A stretch of 64,000 nt of DNA, taken from positions 8,736,001 through 8,800,000 of the forward strand of contig BSYO01000003.1 of NCBI GenBank assembly GCA_033239525.1, written 5' to 3'. The first letter of the stretch is position 1; the number at the start of each line of letters is the position of its first letter. Made by a program: the position numbers and the translations under genes. This document shows, piece by piece, positions 59,580-64,000 of the stretch. A model generated the notes under the pieces. That model searched no databases. It worked only from the letters and a program-made list of their open reading frames with translations, and had not been told where the DNA came from. The stretch comes from Nepenthes gracilis. Its lineage: Eukaryota > Streptophyta > Magnoliopsida > Caryophyllales > Nepenthaceae.

Positions 59580-61570
59580 CCAAACTGCAGTTGCCTTGGG
59601 GCTATCATGTGTTTTTATAGGGAGAAAGGTAAAGCTTTCTCATGTAAACTTATTTACTTAAAATTTAGGGTTTTTTAAAGTAAAATGTCAATTTCTATGA
59701 CAGATCGAAAGAAAAATTAGGCCAAACAAAAGCTTGTCTTACAAGCTAATTTCAGCTTCTCTGAAAGGATTATTAGCCATTAGAATAGGCAACAGCTAAG
59801 TCTATGAGTTGGAATTATTTCTCAGAATAGTTTATTCATGATACTGACTCTGAAAAAGTGAGGTAAGCCTATTTTTTCATTCAAAAACAGAAACAACTTC
59901 TTATACTAAATCACTCTTTTTATTCAAGGGAGTAAATTTGATCTGAACTTGATTTTAATCAGCAAATCCTTTGTCGAGCCAAACAAATATCAGAGAAGCT
60001 GCACGATCGATGCGCTGCCCTTGTAGGATTCCTCTCCTAATGTATCAAGCTCAAAAATGGCCTCATCAAAAACCCGTCAGAAAATTTAGTTGTCATGGGC
60101 ATGGACATGGTCATGGTCATGGCGTTGCTACATATGCACCTACATATAAGACCTGAAAATATAGCCACATTGAATAGAGTAATCCTCAATCACATCAACC
60201 TAACGCTCGAGTAGATAATAAACAGCCAGAGATCGGGCAATGTCACCGAACCAATGGTAGCCAAGGTAAACAACCGATCTACTTAGCTGGTCAGAAATAA
60301 TGATTCTATAAAGTAATATATAGTTAAAACAAGCTAGCAATATCTGTAGAGGCAAAAGGCCAGTTGGACAAGAATGCACACAAACACACAAATAAAGAAA
60401 GATGAGGAATACATAAGTTTTACGTGAAAATCTTTCATAAATCGAATGGAATAATAACGGACACTTAGTTCACAACAAATCCACTATGTGAAAAATGATT
60501 ACAAAACCCCTAAGATATAGTATCCACTATATACTTGAGACAGATTAAGAAAAAATAACTCCAAAGTAAAGAAACAATCACTTCGCTCCTATCTCTGTTT
60601 TCTTCTCTTCTTCCTCTCACCGGTGGTGCACTCCATTCTCTTTTCTTTTTCACACACTCCTAGATTTCACCGTTGTGACTTCACCACCTCGACTCTCTTT
60701 CTGGATTTTGTCTCACTGGACTTTACCGCCCTTGAGCTCTTTCTCTTTCATCGCATGCCTAGCATGCATATATATATTACTTTTTTTTGGAAGACCATCT
60801 ACCCAAGAACGACATGCAATGGCAAATCATCTTGTTACGTGTGGAAACAATGTCACCAGATTGCACATATTCTTCTAAGATCACACATAATCAATCTTCT
60901 AACAACTTGTCGCGCCTGGGTTTGGACATTCCTTGATATCTCTAGGTAATGACAACGACCTTGGTTCTTACTGTGCTCACTCCATGTCCTCCATTGCACC
61001 TTGCCCATTTTGGACAAACCGGCTATTTTACCCAAACCTGACAAAATGGCGCAATCGGAAAAAATGGCACAACCGGCCATTTTGCTCCAAACCTGACACT
61101 ATAGCAAAGCGGAATTCCATACCGGTCATTCTCAATCATACCGGTAAATCCATCCATACCGGTCATTCCATCCATACCGGTAAATTTCATCCATACTGAC
61201 ATTCTTCCATACCATTTAATTTGCCGTATCGGTAAATTTGTCCATACCGGTAAATTGTGCAAACCGGGGTAAACCAAGGCAAAATGGTCTTGGGCATTCT
61301 TTGATATCTCAACATGTTGATTGGTCACTTTGCTTCTAAAGTGTTCCTGTGCGCCTTTAGTCCGCCACGTACCTTCAACTGGTCAACATGTTGACCGGTC
61401 ACCTTGAATTTTCATTCCGGTAAATGCGGGCCATTTGCTCCAAACCCGACGAGAAATCCTTTGCAACCGATCAACAAAATGATCACTCCTTTCAAGTCGG
61501 TCAACCTCCCTTTGACGGTCTTCTACTACCCGATGATATTTTTGTTTGTTGAATTACTCATAAGAGAGTG
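59580..61570. other. Repeat-rich intergenic DNA, unclassified
   Basis: It holds a short CATGG(G/A/T) repeat (60094-60122) and an LTR-like leader region near 60370-60640. The region around 60960-61320 is rich in ACCGGT motifs. No host gene is recognised. Confidence 0.4.
61110..61270. repeat. Degenerate ACCGGTAAAT/ACCGGTCATT array
   Basis: CCATACCGGT(A/C)A(A/T)T-like units of about 16-20 bp occur at least seven times between 61115 and 61265, alternating ACCGGTCATTC and ACCGGTAAAT. Further relatives (AACCGGCCATTTTG, AACCGGCTATTTT) occur just upstream. The palindromic ACCGGT core is constant; spacers vary. Confidence 0.75.
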
Positions 61571-61790
61571 ATCAAACCCAGTAATATCTACAAGAAGTGT
61601 CGGTCACTTTTTGCCAACATTCCAATGCTGTCCCAATAATTCATAGCCAAAAGTATACGGCAGTACATAACCCCAGCCAGCTCCATGTATTTGATGTTAA
61701 GAATTATACTCCACATAAAACAGACAGAATATAAAACAATAGCTCTAATTAAGAGAAATAACGCTAGAATATAAAAATGTCATTTCTAAT
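61571..61790. repeat. Dispersed repeat, short copy
   Basis: Shares ordered blocks with 63268-63640: TCAAACCCA(G/A)TAATATCTA, CAGTCACTTTTTG-like, ACATTCCAATG..CTGTCCCAAT, TTTGATGTTAAG.AATTATAC, and a 20-bp block starting ACATAAAACAGACAG. This copy lacks several pieces present in the other. Confidence 0.7.
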
Positions 61791-62494
61791 CCATACCAAA
61801 TCTTGAGCCGGCCCAAGCCCTTGAGCCGGCCCACGAATTTCATCCACGGCTTGTTTAGCCGATTTCGACATTCTTCCGCCTTCCCATTTCATCATCATTT
61901 GGCATTTACTCAGGGTTAATTACTGAAATTTGTCCATTAAGTGGTGATAACTCTCCCATTAAGTCAATTAATCAATTTTGGCGGTTTGAGCAAAATGATG
62001 GTTTCACCTATAAATTGAATTCTCGCTTTGTCCGACACCCAACTCAAGTAATACACCATCCGACCATTTTGCCATACCTAGCAGAGCACCAAATGGCCGG
62101 AGGTATATTAATCGATTCTAAATTCCATTTTGTGGTTGTTTTAGCTACATAAATTTCTAACATTTGGTATCAGAAAGGCTTCAACTCTACCTTTGTTGTT
62201 CTGTGTTTTTCCGATTTTTTCCGAAAAAACCTAAAGTTTCGTTTTTTGAAGATTCGGTTCAAATTTGAAATCGATGAGAAATTAAATTTTTAAAATTTTC
62301 ATATATTTTTCATCATTTATCAATATGTTGACTGTTTGAATCACTTTGCCCCCAAAGTCGGCAAAACCTGTGCGATGGCCTTTAGTCCACCGCGTATTTG
62401 CTACGCTTTTATTTTTTTTTAAAAAATTATTCTATCGGTTATGGGCCGCTGCGTCAACATGTTGACTCATCAGAAAGCAGAACGGAAATTGAAA

Positions 62495-62575
62495 TGCGGA
62501 CGCAGCGGATTCGAACCCGGGACGCAGAGAGGAAGTCGGCGCGTCTGCGCTGCTGAGCGCCTTGCGCTATTTTCC
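62495..62575 (-). other. tRNA-like sequence with Pol III A and B boxes
   Basis: On the minus strand a TAGCGCAAGGCGC A-box-like start (near 62569) is followed about 45 nt later by a perfect B box GGTTCGAATCC (62517-62507). The whole is GC-rich in an AT-rich leader. A good acceptor stem is not evident, so I do not call a tRNA gene. It could be a SINE head or a decayed tRNA. Confidence 0.5.
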
Positions 62576-62587
62576 GTATTTAGTTTC

Positions 62588-62665
62588 GCTATATATGTTT
62601 ATTTTGTATATATATATATTATATATATACGTATATATTTATATATATATATATATATAATTATA
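62588..62665. repeat. (TA)n microsatellite
   Basis: Interrupted TATATA run within the copia leader. Confidence 0.9.
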
Positions 62666-63267
62666 TTATTATATATAAAGTATAAAATATAATATCCAAA
62701 ATATAATTGTATATATGTATAAATAATATCTTGTGATTAAGATAATTTAATTAATTGAGGATTAGCCACAGCACCCTTAATTAATAAAATTATTTTTTTA
62801 TTATCACGTGTGGTATAAAGACATAAATTGTGATAATTATTTTGATATAATAATATTTATCCCACAGGAAATTTTATTATATTAAATTAATTAATCATGA
62901 TGAAATGTTAAATTATTTTTCTTAATTTACCCACAGGGATTAAGAATGGAATATAATTTGATAGTTTTATCACTTTTTGGATATGAATCTACTTGAATTA
63001 ACAATTTGACCAACAGGTAATTTTTATGTCAATTGATTCATGATGTATGCTTTACATTGGTAAAACATAATTCTGTAATTAGTTAGCCTTATTTGTTGGA
63101 TGTTAAGCATGTATTTAATTTTATGCAGCTATTCAATTTGTAAATCTTTTCGATATACGATGTAAAATTTTTGAACTTAAGGGTGATAACTATAAAGTGT
63201 GGAAGGAGAGAATTCTTCTTCACTTAGGGTGGTTGGATATCGATTATGCTATCCGAAAAGATGAACT

Positions 63268-63640
63268 GGCTCAAACCCAATAATATCTATAAGAATCTAA
63301 TCGCTTCAATTAAATGTTCATAAAGACAGTCACTTTTTGCGTGACTTGATAAAGACTTGCAAGCACCCTAATAAACATTCCAATGAGCTGTCCCAATGAA
63401 AAATTTCATGGAAAGCCGAATCTTTCAGCATTACATTTTGTAAGGCATTTTAAAATTTTTATAACCACAGATAAAGCTCAATCAATGAATTTGATGTTAA
63501 GGAATTATACATGTTCCGCAGCCAAACATAAAACAGACAGAATATAAAACAATAGCTCCAATTGAAAAGAGAAATATTCTCTTTTGTATGTTATGAATCT
63601 AATAGAATATAAAAAATGGTATCATTTCTAATCACGGGGT
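63268..63640. repeat. Dispersed repeat, long copy
   Basis: The longer partner of 61571-61790, sharing its blocks in the same order and orientation. It begins exactly where the copia gag frame is lost. Confidence 0.7.
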
Positions 63641-64000
63641 TTGCAAAAAGATGAAAGTCCGAAACAAGAGTTCATGTGAAGGCCATTGAAACTTCTTAAT
63701 TTTGAGTAGTGGTTTTGGTCAATATTTAAAATCTAGAAATTTAAAATGCCATTTGGATATTCCTTTATAAACTATAATACTTTTATTTTAGAGTACACTA
63801 TCGATGGTCTTTATTGGGCTAATAATGGAATTAAAGGGTTCATGAAAACATAGAAGATTGGGACATATCTCCATTGATAGAATCAAAAGATTGATATTCA
63901 CAAACGTTTGAGATGGGGGAAAGGAGAACAAATAAAAAAATAAAAGGAACAAGAACTGAGTCTCAAAGAAGATAAATTCCGACATAGACTCATATGGCCC
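63641..64000. other. Unrecognised sequence at the window end
   Basis: AT-rich. A few bases near 63833-63900 recall a copia GAG-pre-integrase or integrase region, but this is too weak to call. Confidence 0.3.

Larger units (their letters stand above)
61830..63282 (+). mobile_element. Ty1/copia 5' LTR end, PBS and start of gag
   Basis: An LTR ends ..AATTTCTAACA at 62162 and has a TATA-like CTATAAATTG near 62008; its left edge is not defined. It is followed by a Met-tRNA-type PBS (TTTGGTATCAGA). After a long leader, an open stretch at about 63160-63280 reads copia gag: NYKVWKERILLHLGWLDID and YAIRKDE. The element then stops, where the repeat at 63268 begins. Confidence 0.7.

Noticed and set aside
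62495..62575. A functional tRNA gene on the minus strand
   Set aside because: A and B boxes are good, but I could not form a convincing acceptor stem; reported only as tRNA-like.

Overview
The window is nuclear DNA from a flowering plant, most likely a eudicot and perhaps a woody one; I cannot name the species. It is AT-rich, all real genes are split by GT-AG introns, and every host gene I recognise is closest to an Arabidopsis-type protein. Most of the sequence is retrotransposon debris, much of it inside the introns of host genes. Gene families are named from recognising the translated exons, not from a database search.

Layout. 1-1079: end and 3' LTR of a Ty1/copia element. 1081-2720: minus-strand LINE reverse-transcriptase relic. 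4509-17359 (minus): a six-exon BRO1-domain gene with an apparent 1-nt frameshift in its last exon. Its introns hold two inverted solo LTRs (5490-6598, 7309-8397) and a plus-strand LINE (about 10464-16234), which is itself split by an LTR-like insertion (14103-15673). 18261-20058: first of three related GC-richer solo LTRs. 21246-29156: decayed MED25/PFT1-like pseudogene (plus), interrupted by a 4.2-kb LTR element (21733-25924) that keeps a GTATT target duplication and carries an intron-free, broken copy of a plasma-membrane H+-ATPase. About 31860-35780: copia element with LTR end, primer-binding site, gag, protease, integrase and start of RT. 38843-47309 (plus): intact three-exon CLPS1-type plastid Clp adaptor gene whose second intron holds a copia remnant (41204-46817, minus) with two nested solo LTRs. 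50022-56844 (plus): intact seven-exon choline-transporter-like (CTL/PNS1) gene with a 2-kb solo LTR in intron 2. 57084-59579: minus-strand gypsy remnant. 59580-64000: mixed repeats, including a copia LTR end/PBS/gag and a tRNA-like Pol III box pair.

How it fits together. The four host loci belong to unrelated pathways: endosomal BRO1-type protein, Mediator subunit, plastid proteolysis adaptor, membrane transporter. From memory, Arabidopsis MED25 and one CTL gene lie close together on chromosome 1, and CLPS1 lies in the duplicated partner segment, so MED25-CLPS1-CTL here looks like an ancient collinear block in which the MED25 copy has died. The most unusual object is the LTR element with the captured H+-ATPase. 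No CRISPR, bacterial-type operon, rRNA gene or intact tRNA gene was seen.
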